Notes: generated from the sequence alone by a model not told the origin. Counted from the stretch's first letter, positions 48,201 through 57,939 are shown. The stretch is DNA of 64,000 nucleotides from Trifolium pratense (GCF_020283565.1 NC_060059.1:1681501-1745500), one strand, 5' to 3'. Made by a program: numbers and translations.

Positions 48201-50413
48201 TGATCAGTGACCATAGAAGAACCAACCTTAACTGAGCTTGCAGATGCAGAAGTGGAGGCAAGGTTAGAATGCTGAAGTAGTGACATTAGCTTATCATACT
48301 GCTCTTGAGAAATTGAAGGAGGATTAGCTGCAATTGGCTCAGAGGAGGCTCCCTCAGTTGCAGCATTAGCAGAAGCATACTTCTTCATATGTGGAGGAAC
48401 ACCATTCTTCTTGAAGCAGTTTTCAACAAAATGATTATCCTTACCACAGAAAGTGCAATTACGAGGAGGCTTGGAGCCAGAAGTAGGTTTATTGGACCTA
48501 GCTGCATTGACAAGAATCTTAGATTCATCAGGCTCAGTGAAATTACCTTGGCGTTCATGCTGAATCACCATATGAAAAACTTTGTTAATTGGAGGAAGAG
48601 GATCAAGGAGCAAGATCTGTGACTTCACAGTAGAAAAGTGATCATTCAAGCCAGTAATGAAACGAATTGTTTGAAGGAGAGTGTGATTCCGGCGTGCGGA
48701 ACGCATAGCCTCACAAGCACATCGTTGGCGACAAGTACAAGTAGGAAAAGGAAGATACAACTCCAATTCTTCCCAAAGAACTCTGAGTTCAGAGTAGAAA
48801 TCAATAACTGAACGATTTTCTTGCCTCAAAGCATGGATTTCTTGCTGCAATTCAGAAATACGAATCAGATCACCTTGAGAGAAGCGTTCGCGAAGATCAT
48901 TCCAAATGTCAATGGCGTTTTCAAGAAAAACAACCGATTGAGCAATTGAAGGTGAAATTGAATTCAAGATCCATGAAGAAACTAGTTGATTGCAACGATG
49001 CCACGCGCGAAACGCCGGATCAAAGTCATCTTCCGGCTGAGGAAGTGAACCATCAACGAATTCAAGCTTCATTTTAGCTCCGAGCGCACGTTTCATTGAA
49101 CGAGCCCAAGACTGGTAGTTGGAACCGGTGAGAAGTGGCGTAACAACGACGGAACTCGGTCCATCACCAGGATGAACGAAGTAGGGAGAAGAATTATCGA
49201 GAACGGGATCGGTAGCATTGCGAGGAGGCATGATTCCGTCGGAGAAGACGATCGGAAACAGCTAACAGAAAACGGTTATGGCAGCGGAAAAACGGTTACG
49301 GTGGATCTTAAGGCGGTTGATACCATGTTAAGATAGAAGAGAAAAGGAAAATTGGAAAGAAGGATTCATTATTATTGAACTGAATGAATGTTAATACAGC
49401 AATAGCATCCTTATATACTGTGATCTAGGATCTACTGTAAGCTAATGTGAAGCTAACATACACTAACTTATTCTACAAGTTAGTTATCAAAACTAAGACT
49501 TACACTACAAGTCAGTTACAAATCCTAACTAACTGTGTACATATTTCTCCAATTTCTCATTGGTTAGATCATTTTTATTGATAGTTAACACAAATTGCCT
49601 ATGATACTGATGATATATTCTTATTACAGGAAGCAATTCTTATAAACTGCAGTAGAGGACCTGTTATTGATGAAGTTGCACTTGTAGATCATTTAAGAGA
49701 GAATCCCATGTTTCGTGTCGGCCTTGATGTGTTTGAGGTAATTGAACCTTGTCTGATTTCGGATAATTGTGTTTGCCTTTACAACCATCGTTTCAAGTCT
49801 CCGTGTGATTTTTTTTTATTAGGATGAGCCCTATATGAAACCCGGGCTTGCAGAGTTGAAGAATGCAATTGTAGTACCACATATTGCATCTGCCTCAAAG
49901 GTAATACTTATAAATCAGCAATTAGTCCTTTGTATCACTTTCAAATGATTTTCATGGTTGATTCATAGCTTGAATCACTTTCAAATGTAATCATTTGTTT
50001 CATGTACATGTATGTGTTTGCAGTGGACTCGTGAGGGAATGGCGACACTTGCAGCTCTAAATGTGCTGGTATATCCATATGTCTCTCCATAATGGATTCA
50101 TTCCTATGATTTTATCAATGTAAATTTTCAGTGTCTTGTACTGTAAAACTGATGAGTCTCCTTATAACATAACAATACAGGGAAAGATCAAAGGTTACCC
50201 AGTATGGTTTGATGCCAATAGGGTGGAACCATTCCTCAATGAGAATGCTCAACCTCCAGCTGCAATCCCAAGCATTGTTAATGCAAAAGCTCTGAGTAAT
50301 AACATCTTTCACTTAGGCCAAATATTGATGTAAATAAAACTTGTTTCGAGTGTTAATAATGGACTTTATGTATTTTATTTCTAATTGCAGGTTTACCAGT
50401 TTCAAAGCTGTAG
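42250..50413 (+). CDS. HPR1: Peroxisomal NADH-dependent hydroxypyruvate reductase
   Basis: Predicted 386-aa D-2-hydroxyacid dehydrogenase that reduces hydroxypyruvate to D-glycerate in photorespiration. Exons 42250-42372, 42466-42549, 43135-43275, 43520-43641, 43801-43882, 44217-44289, 44370-44461, 44557-44631, 49630-49737, 49823-49900, 50024-50068, 50181-50295, 50391-50413; sum 1,161 nt in frame. NAD-binding GAGRIG at 172-177, catalytic R273 (NCSRGP), E302 (DEPYMKPG) and H320 (VPHIASAS). C-terminal SKL (384-386) is a PTS1 peroxisome signal. Intron 6 starts with GC (44290), a GC-AG intron. Intron 8 spans ~5.0 kb because of a Copia insertion. Length matches known plant HPR1. Codons look intact, so the gene is probably functional if intron 8 is spliced. 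Confidence 0.96.
43381..43462. repeat. Perfect 23-bp hairpin in HPR1 intron 3
   Basis: 43381-43403 and 43440-43462 are exact reverse complements (arm core CTTGTAACCTCAAGTAATG), separated by a 36-nt loop. Could be a foldback insertion or a small hairpin RNA in the intron. Confidence 0.8.
44697..44961 (-). repeat. Copia 3' LTR
   Basis: 265 bp, TG...CA ends; holds the last ~20 codons of the polyprotein frame. Confidence 0.95.
44900..49231 (-). CDS. Copia gag-pol polyprotein, 1,443 aa, intact
   Basis: Single uninterrupted polyprotein of a Copia retrotransposon. Order: Gag (UBN2-type; NYQSWARSMKRALGAK near the start), CCHC zinc knuckle CTFCGKDNHFVENC (~257-270), aspartic protease WIIDSGASHHIC (~365), integrase zinc region HFRLGHPSH...CDVC (~500-530), catalytic DDE residues around DIWGP (~560), RSDNGPEF (~620) and E of VESPQQNG (~650), reverse transcriptase with YVDDVILTG (~1100), and RNase H (YSDADWAGCLDTRRSTSGY ~1265, SSSEAEYRAL ~1300). 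Integrase before reverse transcriptase defines Copia. The frame crosses the polypurine tract and ends inside the 3' LTR. Confidence 0.96.
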   Translation of the reverse strand: MPPRNATDPVLDNSSPYFVHPGDGPSSVVVTPLLTGSNYQSWARSMKRALGAKMKLEFVDGSLPQPEDDFDPAFRAWHRCNQLVSSWILNSISPSIAQSVVFLENAIDIWNDLRERFSQGDLIRISELQQEIHALRQENRSVIDFYSELRVLWEELELYLPFPTCTCRQRCACEAMRSARRNHTLLQTIRFITGLNDHFSTVKSQILLLDPLPPINKVFHMVIQHERQGNFTEPDESKILVNAARSNKPTSGSKPPRNCTFCGKDNHFVENCFKKNGVPPHMKKYASANAATEGASSEPIAANPPSISQEQYDKLMSLLQHSNLASTSASASSVKVGSSMVTDHTSVIHKGISHSLHNACVLGTWIIDSGASHHICSSLSWFQSYIEINPINITLPNGNFAIAKLSGTVQFSPQFVITNVLFVPNFSINLIAVSKLCQSPHYIVNFTNTHCIIQDKKNLKMIGSADEHDGLYHLKLTDKVAHVASIDGSNHKSIPKSALWHFRLGHPSHLRLASLHNKFPYVTADPNGICDVCHLAKHKKLPYNTSFNKAAHAYDVIHFDIWGPISIKSFHHHSYFLTAVDDYSRYTWIVLMKSKAETRNHVINLIKMIQTQFNHQVKIVRSDNGPEFLINEFYASKGILHQTSCVESPQQNGRVERKHQHILNIARALLYHSNLPKNFWSYAVLHATYIINRISTPVLQNKSPYEMLYQSLPNLHELKVFGSLAYASTLNINRSKLSPRGRKCVFLGYKQGVKGSILFDLDSKTIFISRNVTHFDHILPYTANNSPIHWHYHSTFDSTPSENHIPADSPNELSIRPLTTLLTDFTTNEAIQPIDIPSPSSPSPSPPNVRPARVKHKPTHLSDYVCNSSSASLQSSSSGTFYPISSFHSLDHLSPSHSVYTLSLTQHTEPQTYSEACKSEHWIQAMNSELEALARTGTWKIVDLPPNIRPIGSKWVYKIKHKSDGTVERYKARLVAKGYNQIEGLDFFDTFSPVAKLTTVRMLLAIASIKGWIVHQLDVNNAFLHGDLQEDVYMKVPDGVQCAKPNQVCKLLKSLYGLKQASRKWYEKLTSLLVKEGYTQSTSDYSLFTINQQSHFTALLIYVDDVILTGTDIQEITRIKTILDNNFKIKDLGVVKYFLGLEVAHSKEGISISQRKYCLDLLHDSGLLGSKPASTPLDPSIKLHQDNGKPFEDISLYRRLVGKLLYLTNTRPDITFATQQLSQFLHNPTVTHYKAACRVIRYLKHNPGRGLLFHRNSDLQILGYSDADWAGCLDTRRSTSGYCFFLGSSLVSWKAKKQSTISKSSSEAEYRALSSATCELTWLLYLLKDLQIECTKQPVLFCDNQSALHIASNPVFHERTKHIEIDCHIVREKVQNGMMRLLPIATQDQLADFLTKALPVPKFNHFMSKLGLLDIYQASACGRMLTINKNDLTNEKLEKYVHS
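49326..49590 (-). repeat. Copia 5' LTR
   Basis: 265 bp, same sequence by eye as the 3' LTR; presumably holds the element's promoter, which would transcribe toward HPR1's upstream exons on the opposite strand. Confidence 0.95.
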
Positions 50414-50816
50414 TGTGGGCGTACGAGTGTGCTTTTTATCGTACAAGAGCCTTCAAAGCTTGTGTGTATGCATACTGATGGTGGCAGTGTGAATATAAAA
50501 CTATAAATACTGTCTTGTTAGTATCATTATCATGTGCTTGTAGTATATTTAAAATTCTTAATTGAACACCAAGAATGCTTTAAAATAAAATATGAGAAAA
50601 TTTTGCCACCTATTTGAATATATGTTTGCTACTCTTATTTAATATGTCAATTGATGATACCAGAATGCAAATTGCAACTATTTTTCGTCGTCATTGATGT
50701 TTTTTATGATGAGCTCAATCTTTATGTTATTATGGTGATAAATTGGAAAATTGATTCAACTGAACATGAGTTGATCCAATTGAAATGGAGTAACATGGAT
50801 TTATATGGCTGGTTGT
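50414..50816. other. HPR1 3' UTR and intergenic DNA
   Basis: HPR1 3' UTR to about 50.55 kb, then AT-rich sequence; no gene. Confidence 0.5.
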
Positions 50817-50879
50817 TCACACACAAGGATAGTAGGTACAATGAATGTGATTGTTCTGAAGCCTAAACAACTTGGTTTT

Positions 50880-51425
50880 CAGCATATAATATATAAAGGG
50901 GATGCTTATAGCAGTGAGTCCCAAGGTGGTGAGTATAAGTCCACATCGATAAGTCAATGATGGAATTGAATAGAAGTTAGATATAAAACTAGATGTGAGG
51001 CAATGTATTGGTAACTGAATTAAGCTAGTTAGATATAATGGTTTGGTAAACATATAATAAGGATCATCTCCGATGTAAGGAACCCTGAACAATTTAGTCC
51101 AAGACTTATGATTTCCATATTCCTTCATTATCCAAATATCAGAAAAGTGGCGACTATGAGAAGAAACACACAAACAATCCCTCAACACTCCCAAATCATA
51201 ATGTAGGTAATAGGACTTATCATAAAGAGGTTGCACAAGTTCTTGATAAGACTCCTTCTCCAAATCAAGAGAAACAATGACATGTGATATACCACTATAA
51301 GGATCATATACCAACCAATTAACTGTATCACTCACAAATATTCCCTGTGGTTTTGAATATAAGTAAAGATATGGAAAGTCTTGAATCTTTCTCCAATAAT
51401 TGGTACCCAAAGTATGAACATTAAC
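50880..51425 (-). pseudogene. F-box-associated (FBA) domain protein, truncated relic
   Basis: Minus frame resembles the F-box-associated interaction domain of plant F-box proteins: VHTLGTNYWRKIQDFPY, GIFVSDTVNWLVYD, VIVSLDLEKESYQEL, LRDCLCVSSHSRHFSDIWIM, SWTKLFRVPYIGDDPYY. The N-terminal F-box and the start are missing (upstream frame closes before 51,430), and the C-terminal end departs from the family after KPLYL. Likely a non-functional fragment of a large legume F-box family. Confidence 0.75.
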
Positions 51426-51650
51426 TTCTTTTTTAGCTTCGTTAGCTTTTGTTTTTTTTTACCTGCCGTCATATCAAAATCCAACCACCAGACTCAGACT
51501 GCTTCGTTAGCTAGCTACTACTAGTACTACTTCACATTACTCCTTAATAACCTTTTTATAATTTTATTTTATTTTATTAAGGCTTAATTTTTACACAAAA
51601 TCTAAACCTACAAAGAAAAATATATATATATATATATAAAAATATAGTTA

Positions 51651-53250
51651 GGTCTAAGTTAGCAAGGTGCACCTTTTCAATTGGACCAAAATACCCATTC
51701 TTTTAATTTTTGAAAGAATAGACCATGGTTACAGACCGTTGATTTTTATCAGACAGCCAAGACCTGATCTCATCAAGACTGTCTGATCAATCAGACAGCC
51801 CAGATCATCCTGATCCATCAGATTCCAGCGCCTGCGCCACACTGGATTACAACCTGGAGAGAGAAAAATTTGCTTTTTAAAAGTAGGACACGTGTCACAC
51901 AATGGTTGGTTGGGCGTGATTTTTGTTCATTTAATACTTTGAACTCAATTATTTCGTTGTAAATTAATTTTTTATTTTTTTATTTTTATACCAAAATTCA
52001 TAATTTTTTTTTGTCTATAAATAGAGACTTGGTTCGTTTGATTTGGACACCGGAAAAAAAACGCAATTTTTCACTACCTTAATCTCATTTTTTGTCTACT
52101 AAATACGTTACTTGTGTGTTGTAATTTAACACGCACCACTCAACCAACTCACTGAAACCATTATACCAGGAAAATTGTAGATAATATTCTTGAACTTTTG
52201 GTATATTTTATGAAATTTTTGAAGACCTGAAACTATTTTTAGTTAATTAAATGAGATAAAACGGTAATTAAAAACTAATGTTTGCTTCTGAAACCATTTT
52301 ACTGGTAGAATGGTTGCACATAGTTGTATTCTGAAACCATTTTACCGGTAGAATGGTTTCAATGAGTAATTTATTAATTGTGTTTGCTTCTGAAATCATT
52401 TATCTGGTACAATGGTTTCAGAGAGTTGTAATCTGAAACCATTTTGCTGGTAGAATGGTTTCAGTAAGTTGATTATTAGTTATTTGCTTCTGAAACCATT
52501 TAGCTTGTAGAATGGTTGCACATAGTTGTATTCTGAAACCATTTTACTAGTAGAATGGTTTCAGTGAGTAATTTAGTAATTGTGTTTGCTTCTGAAACCA
52601 TTTATCTGGTACAATGGTTTCAGAGAGTTGTAATCTGAAACCATTTTGCTGGTAGAATGGTTTCAGTAAGTTGATTATTAGTTATTTGCTTCTGAAACCA
52701 TTTAGCTTGTAGAATGGTTTCAGAGATTTGTACTCTGAAACCATTTTCCTTGTAGAATGGTTTCAGTGAGTTGATGTAAGGTAGTGAAAAATGAGATTAA
52801 GGTAGTGAAAAATTGGGTTTTTTTTTCTGTGTCCAAATCAAACGAACCAAGTCTCTATTTGTAGAGAAAAAAAAATTATGAATTTTGGTATAAAAAATAA
52901 AAAATAAAAAATAAAAAATTAATTTACGACGAAATAATCGAGTTTAAAGTATTAAATGAAAAAAATCACGCCCAGCCAACCATTGTGTGACACGTGTCCT
53001 GCCTTTTCAAAAAGCTTTCTCTCTCTGCGAAATCCTTCCACCCACGCGCGCCTGTCGGCGCGTGTGATGCACGCGCGCGGATTTTGTGCAATCACACGCT
53101 GCCACGTGTCCTGGGGGTGGGAAAAGAAGTTGGGGGCGCGTGTATTGTTGGGTAAATTACAGAAATGCCCCTGTTGCTCTATTCTTTCAAAAATTAAAAA
53201 CATGAGTATTTTTGTCCAACTGAAAAGGTGCACCTTGCTAACTTAGACCC
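51651..53250. mobile_element. Large inverted-repeat (foldback/MULE-like) element with palindrome array
   Basis: Outer arms 51651-51720 and ~53180-53250 are inverted copies (GGTCTAAGTTAGCAAGGTGC at the left, its complement at the right), and inner arms ~51856-52100 and ~52775-53030 are also inverted (GACACGTGTCACACAATGGT; ACTTGGTTCGTTTGATTTGG). Between outer and inner arms lie ~140-150 bp that do not match left to right. The centre holds a 202-bp-period palindrome array. No transposase. A further GGGTCTAAGTTAGCAG word just outside (53255-53270) makes the right boundary ambiguous; no target duplication was found. Confidence 0.75.
52288..52766. repeat. Array of ten palindromes with 202-bp higher-order period
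   Basis: Ten ~32-bp imperfect palindromes of the form CTGAAACCATTT-n-AGAATGGTTTCAG begin at 52288, 52331, 52390, 52433, 52490, 52533, 52592, 52635, 52692 and 52735. Spacings alternate 43 and 57-59 bp, and every unit recurs exactly 202 bp later, so the array is ~2.5 copies of a four-hairpin 202-bp repeat. Confidence 0.92.
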
Positions 53251-53737
53251 AACTGGGTCTAAGTTAGCAGCCCCCTATATATATATATAATTTCCCAGAA
53301 TGAAAAATAATAATAGGGTTAAATCACTTGGATTTGACTTTTAAATAACTTTTTCCCGAATACAGATCAAATTACATTTCTACTAGTTTGGACACCCGTG
53401 TCGTGCCAAGCACGGGCTAGTGTAGTTTGATTCTGTGGAAAATTAACTCGATTCAGTCATTTCGGTACTAGTTTGGTGAATTATGGATCCAAATTGAATT
53501 ATGTGCGAAACTTTAAAGTTGAGACTCAGAAACAGTTTTGTGCAGAATTTTGATGGGGGCAAAATCCAAAAAATTATAAAAGAAGGGGGCAAAAGTCCAC
53601 ATTTTAAAACGGAAAGGTAAAATTCCGATTTAATCAACATGGGGCAAAATTGCATTTAAGCCATTTAGGTAGTTAAATGCAGGTTTCGTCGGTGAATTTT
53701 TAATTTAACTACCGTACTATGTTGAATTAGGTGAGAT
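53251..53737. other. Intergenic with possible Helitron 3' end
   Basis: AT-rich. CCCGTG (53395-53400) and CACGGG (53411-53416) form a stem directly followed by CTAGT (53417-53421), resembling a plus-strand Helitron terminus. No helicase nearby. Ends with AT-rich spacer before the hAT element. Confidence 0.4.
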
Positions 53738-54584
53738 TAGAGCTGTCAAAAAGGGTCGGACTATCGGGGCGGCCCATTAGCCCTATCATTTTACATGGGC
53801 CGGGCTTCATAAAAAGGGGGTCGGACCTTATCGGGTAAGACTTTTTCATGGGCCGGCCCACAGGCTTTTGGGCCGGCCCCTTAAAGAATTAAAAAAAATA
53901 TTTAAAAAATTTGTATAATCTTTTTATTGTTATATTTTGGTCCTTTTTTTATGCATAAATTCATATATAATTTTTTTAATTATTTTTGTTGTTTTATTGT
54001 TATTATTTGTGTTTTATTCCTATCTATAATCTGTTTTATTTCTATTTTTAAGCATATCATCTTTTTATATTTTTTTTTATTTTTTTTGTGCAATTACAAC
54101 AAATGATATAAAACTTGGAATATGGTTATTTTAAGCCTATCATCTTTTTATTGTATTTATTTTATATTCTTTTATATTTTTGTTTTTTTTACTTAAATTA
54201 CAATAGATGAATGAAAGATATAAAACTTGGATTTTTTTTTGTAGTAATAATAATAATATGACAAAAAACTTATTGGATTAGAATGAGATTATTTGTTAGA
54301 GTTTTGTTTGTTTGTTTGTTTGATGAGGATAAAGAGGAAGAATATATTGTTGTTTGGGGATTATGTGGGAAAATATTGAAGATTTAGTTGAGAAATATAA
54401 CATAAATTTAGTAGAATATGTTTTTTGTTTTCAAAAAAAAAAAAGTACTATGAAAATTAGTGGGCCGACCTATCGGACCATGTAGGCTTTTGCTTATCGG
54501 GTCTGGCTAAGCAGTCCGGACCATGAAGTTAACGGGCCGGGCCGGCCCCTTTATTTGACCAGGCCGGGTCAGGCCGGCCCTCTG
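53738..54584. mobile_element. Non-autonomous hAT-like element, 847 bp, TSD GGTGAGAT
   Basis: Begins TAGAGCTGTCAAAAAGGGTC and ends GGCCGGCCCTCTG; terminal TAGAG/CAGAG match. Perfect 8-bp duplications GGTGAGAT at 53730-53737 and 54585-54592. Sub-terminal GGGCCGG words at both ends with a very AT-rich middle; no transposase. Its right end is ~100 bp upstream of the PPR start codon. Confidence 0.82.
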
Positions 54585-54691
54585 GGTGAGATTAATGGAC
54601 AAAAGAAACATTATATGTTGGGTGCGGTGAACGGTATATATAGGTTGAGAACTTTTGGGTTAAATGCAACCGACGAACGAATGTAGCAACA

Positions 54692-56695
54692 ATGAACAAA
54701 GCGAATAGATTTTTCAGCACTGCATCACCACACTTTGAATCTCTCTTACGAAAATATTCAGCTTCCAATTCTCTTTCAGAAACTAAAAAAATTCACGCTT
54801 TAATCATCACCTATGGCCTATTCTCTTCTTCCCAACTCTGCTCCAAGCTCGCCACAACCTACGCTCAATGCCACCATGTTTCCTACGCCTCCCAACTGTT
54901 CGATAAATTGCCTAAACGAACTTTGTTCTCCTGTAACACCATGATGAGGATGTATGTTCAAATGGGTCGTCCCCGTGATGCCCTCAACATGTTTGTTGAA
55001 ATGTTTCGTTCCGGTCGGTGTCTGCCCGATAACTTCACATACCCAATTGTTATCAAGGCTTGTAGTGAGTTGTTATTTGTTGATATGGGTGTTGGAGTTC
55101 ATGGGCAGACTATTAAGGCTGGGTTTGATTTGGATACATTTGTTCAGAACTCTTTGTTGGCAATGTATATGATTGCTCGGGAGAAAGAAGCAGCACAGTT
55201 GGTTTTTGACTTGATGGAAGAACCCACTGTGGTGTCTTGGAATACTTTGATTAATGGCTACTTTCGGAATAATTGTGCGGAGGAGGCGTTGCGGGTTTAT
55301 AGTCGAATGATGGATGAGGGTGTAGGACCTGATTGTGCAACTGTGGTTTCGGTTTTACAGGCTTGTGGGGTTTTGAAGAATGTGGAGCTTGGGAGAGAGG
55401 TTCATGCGTTGGCTCTTGAGAAAGGTTTTTGGGGGAATGTGGTTGTTAGAAATGCACTGTTGGACATGTATGTTAAGTGTGGGCAGATGAAGGAAGCACA
55501 GTTGTTGTTGAATGGGATGAATGAGAAGGATGTGGTGACTTGGACAACTTTGATTAATGGATATGTTGTGAATGGTGATGCAAGAAGTGCTCTGATGTTG
55601 TGTCGAATGATGCAGTTGGAAGGAGTGAAACCGAATTTGGTTAGTGTAGCTTCTCTGCTATCAGCCTGTGGTGATTTGGTTTCTTTGAAACACGGCAAGT
55701 GCCTACATGCGTGGGCAATAAGGAAAGACCTTGATTCTGAGGTCGTTGTGGAAACTGCCTTAATTGATATGTATGCAAAATGCAATGATAGCAACCTCAG
55801 TTATAAAGTGTTTATGAAAACCTCGAAGAAGAGAACTGCCCCGTGGAATGCAGTACTATCTGGGTTCGTACATAATAGGCTTGCAAGAAATGCAATACAA
55901 CTCTTCAAACAGATGTTAGTGGAAAATGTACGGCCCGACAGTCCAACCTTTAATAGTCTTCTTCCTGCATATGCTATTCTTGCTGACCTCAAACAGGCGA
56001 TGAACATACACTGTTACCTTATAAGATTTGGATTTCTTTGCAAACTTGAAGTAGCTAGTATGCTAGTTGATATATACTCAAAGTGTGGAAGTTTAGGATA
56101 TGCTCACCAAATTTTTGATATAATTCCTCCCAAAGACAAGGATATTATTATTTGGAGTGTAATAATTGCTGCTTATGGAAAGCATGGGCACGGTGAAATG
56201 GCTGTCTCACTTTTCAATCAGATGGTCCAATCTGGTGAGAAACCAAATGAAGTGACTTTCACCTCTGTTCTGCATGCTTGCAGCCATGCAGGTTTGGTTG
56301 ATGAGGGTTTGTCTCTGTTCAATTTTATGCTAAAAAAATACCAAGTTATTCCACGTGTTGATCATTATACATGCATAGTTGATCTTCTTGGCCGTGCTGG
56401 TCGACTGAATGATGCTTACAATCTTATCATAACAATGCCTATAGCACACAACCATGCTGTATGGGGTGCACTACTTGGTGCATGTGTGATACATGAGAAT
56501 GTTGAACTGGGAGAGGTGGCTGCTAGGTGGACTTTTGAGCTTGAACCTGAAAACACTGGAAATTATGTTCTGTTATCAAAACTCTATTCTTCTGTAGGAA
56601 GGTGGAGAGATGCAGAGAATGTCAGAGATATGGTAAATGAGGTGGGATTAAGAAAACTACCTGCTCGCAGCTTAGTTGAGGTTAGCAATATGTGA
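54692..56695 (+). CDS. Pentatricopeptide repeat protein, PLS class with E-type C-terminus (At5g39350-like)
   Basis: Predicted 667-aa organelle RNA-binding PPR protein, intronless as usual. N-terminus MNKANRFFSTASPHFESLLR is Ser/Arg-rich and suits a mitochondrial (or plastid) presequence. Repeats run from ~30 to ~560, with typical blocks SWNTLINGYFRNNCAEEALR, NALLDMYVKCGQMKEAQLLL, TWTTLINGYVVNGDARSALM and FTSVLHACSHAGLVDEGLSL. An E-type motif ends the protein (AVWGALLGACVIHENVELGE, NYVLLSKLYSSVGRWRDAEN); no DYW domain. Such proteins usually specify organelle RNA editing or processing sites; the target cannot be read here. Confidence 0.94.
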   Translation: MNKANRFFSTASPHFESLLRKYSASNSLSETKKIHALIITYGLFSSSQLCSKLATTYAQCHHVSYASQLFDKLPKRTLFSCNTMMRMYVQMGRPRDALNMFVEMFRSGRCLPDNFTYPIVIKACSELLFVDMGVGVHGQTIKAGFDLDTFVQNSLLAMYMIAREKEAAQLVFDLMEEPTVVSWNTLINGYFRNNCAEEALRVYSRMMDEGVGPDCATVVSVLQACGVLKNVELGREVHALALEKGFWGNVVVRNALLDMYVKCGQMKEAQLLLNGMNEKDVVTWTTLINGYVVNGDARSALMLCRMMQLEGVKPNLVSVASLLSACGDLVSLKHGKCLHAWAIRKDLDSEVVVETALIDMYAKCNDSNLSYKVFMKTSKKRTAPWNAVLSGFVHNRLARNAIQLFKQMLVENVRPDSPTFNSLLPAYAILADLKQAMNIHCYLIRFGFLCKLEVASMLVDIYSKCGSLGYAHQIFDIIPPKDKDIIIWSVIIAAYGKHGHGEMAVSLFNQMVQSGEKPNEVTFTSVLHACSHAGLVDEGLSLFNFMLKKYQVIPRVDHYTCIVDLLGRAGRLNDAYNLIITMPIAHNHAVWGALLGACVIHENVELGEVAARWTFELEPENTGNYVLLSKLYSSVGRWRDAENVRDMVNEVGLRKLPARSLVEVSNM

Positions 56696-56996
56696 ATTGG
56701 ACACGTTCTTATAGAGTAAGATCAGAGGTCAGGTTAACAACATTAGCCAGAAACATGAAAATTCTATCCAAAATGGGTGAAGGCATTTCCTTCTTAGAGG
56801 GAGCAGTGCCTACTACTTGTTGGTTGTCATTATGTTAATTATGATGGAGATAAATGTTACATAAATATATTTGGCAACATAGAGTTCAAGGAGGAGAATT
56901 GGGCTCCAATTTCCCTGAATGCACTTTGTTACTTTACTACCCAATTGCCAATACTGGTGCTTTTCTCACACATTCATCGTCTTACAAGTTTTACAG

Positions 56997-57365
56997 TTGC
57001 TAATGCCATGTTTGCGGTTTCATCCGATACAGTTTTCCAAGTTATTCAGGATTCTTACCTTTACGAAGGTTGTGTCAATTCATTTTGCACTCCTTAGTCC
57101 TGCTACTACCACTTAATCCCATTCTCTTTATATGTAGTTGGATTTTGTTGCTACTTCCAGTTGGTTTAAGGAATCACGGAACAAGATATGGCAATTGTTT
57201 GTTCCTTGCCATTGGTTTATGTGGAACTCATAATGAATTTATTTTGATGACAAGCGTGTTCTGTTGCCAGATATCCAGAGATTACATGTTAATGATTTGA
57301 AACGGCGAGATGCATATATATCCAAGCCGATACTGCAGTGTGAAATATCAATGGAATTTCCTTTT
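56997..57365 (+). other. Possible upstream exons of the unrecognised gene at 58.4-59.3 kb
   Basis: Two stretches with good acceptor/donor sites and compatible phase: 56997-57068 (AMFAVSSDTVFQVIQDSYLY) and 57271-57365 (IQRLHVNDLKRRDAYISKPI ... MEFPF, donor GTAAGA). They read like protein but I cannot name it, and no start codon was found between them and the PPR stop at 56695. May be an old pseudogene. Confidence 0.35.
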
Positions 57366-57939
57366 GTAAGATATGTTGCTGCATTGGATGAAATCCCACA
57401 TTCATAGTGTGAGAATGTACAATGTTATTGTAGAATTTGATTCTTTACAAGCTTTGCACCAAGATGAGAAAGGAGTTGAGTAAACATGTCTATCGGGTTG
57501 TGATCTTTGATATTTGTCTGCTCCTACATTATGCTTTGCTCCAAGTTCGTATCTGTTACACAAAGGGGGTATAATTTGTTCATGTACCTCAATTTGTGAT
57601 CAGCTCCACACCCTCCCGCTCGGCCTCACATGTACATTTGGTTCAAGTAGCCTTCACGGCTTCACTTGTTTAGTCCACCAAGATAAATAAGGTTTGATCT
57701 TCACTGCAAAAGCAACCAATTTTTATGCATGGGAAAGGAGGCTACACCAACTTAAGACTTCACGAGGTACAATATAACACAAGAATTTTATAACTGAGAT
57801 TTTGATCCTATAGCTTCACAATTAAAGTTTAATTTATATTATATTAATATATTTATTAAATGATGACTGGTGTTATGTATGGTTTCTCTTAAAAATTTAA
57901 TTTTTATACTGAAGAATTTATATAATTGTGAATTTTCTA

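Larger units (their letters stand above)
44697..49590 (-). mobile_element. Complete Ty1/Copia LTR retrotransposon, 4.9 kb, TSD CAAAT
   Basis: Direct LTRs 44697-44961 and 49326-49590, both 265 bp, starting TGTTAAGATAG and ending GATAGTTAACA; they look identical on reading. Target duplications CAAAT at 44692-44696 and 49591-49595. In minus orientation the primer site after the 5' LTR reads TGGTATCAACCGCC and a polypurine tract GTGGGAGGA precedes the 3' LTR. It lies in intron 8 of HPR1, antisense to the host gene. One intact gag-pol frame is listed separately. Young, potentially autonomous. Confidence 0.96.

Noticed and set aside
52952..53246. Overlapping open frames on both strands at 53 kb
   Set aside because: They fall in the right arm of the inverted-repeat element; the openness reflects GC-rich arm sequence, not a gene.
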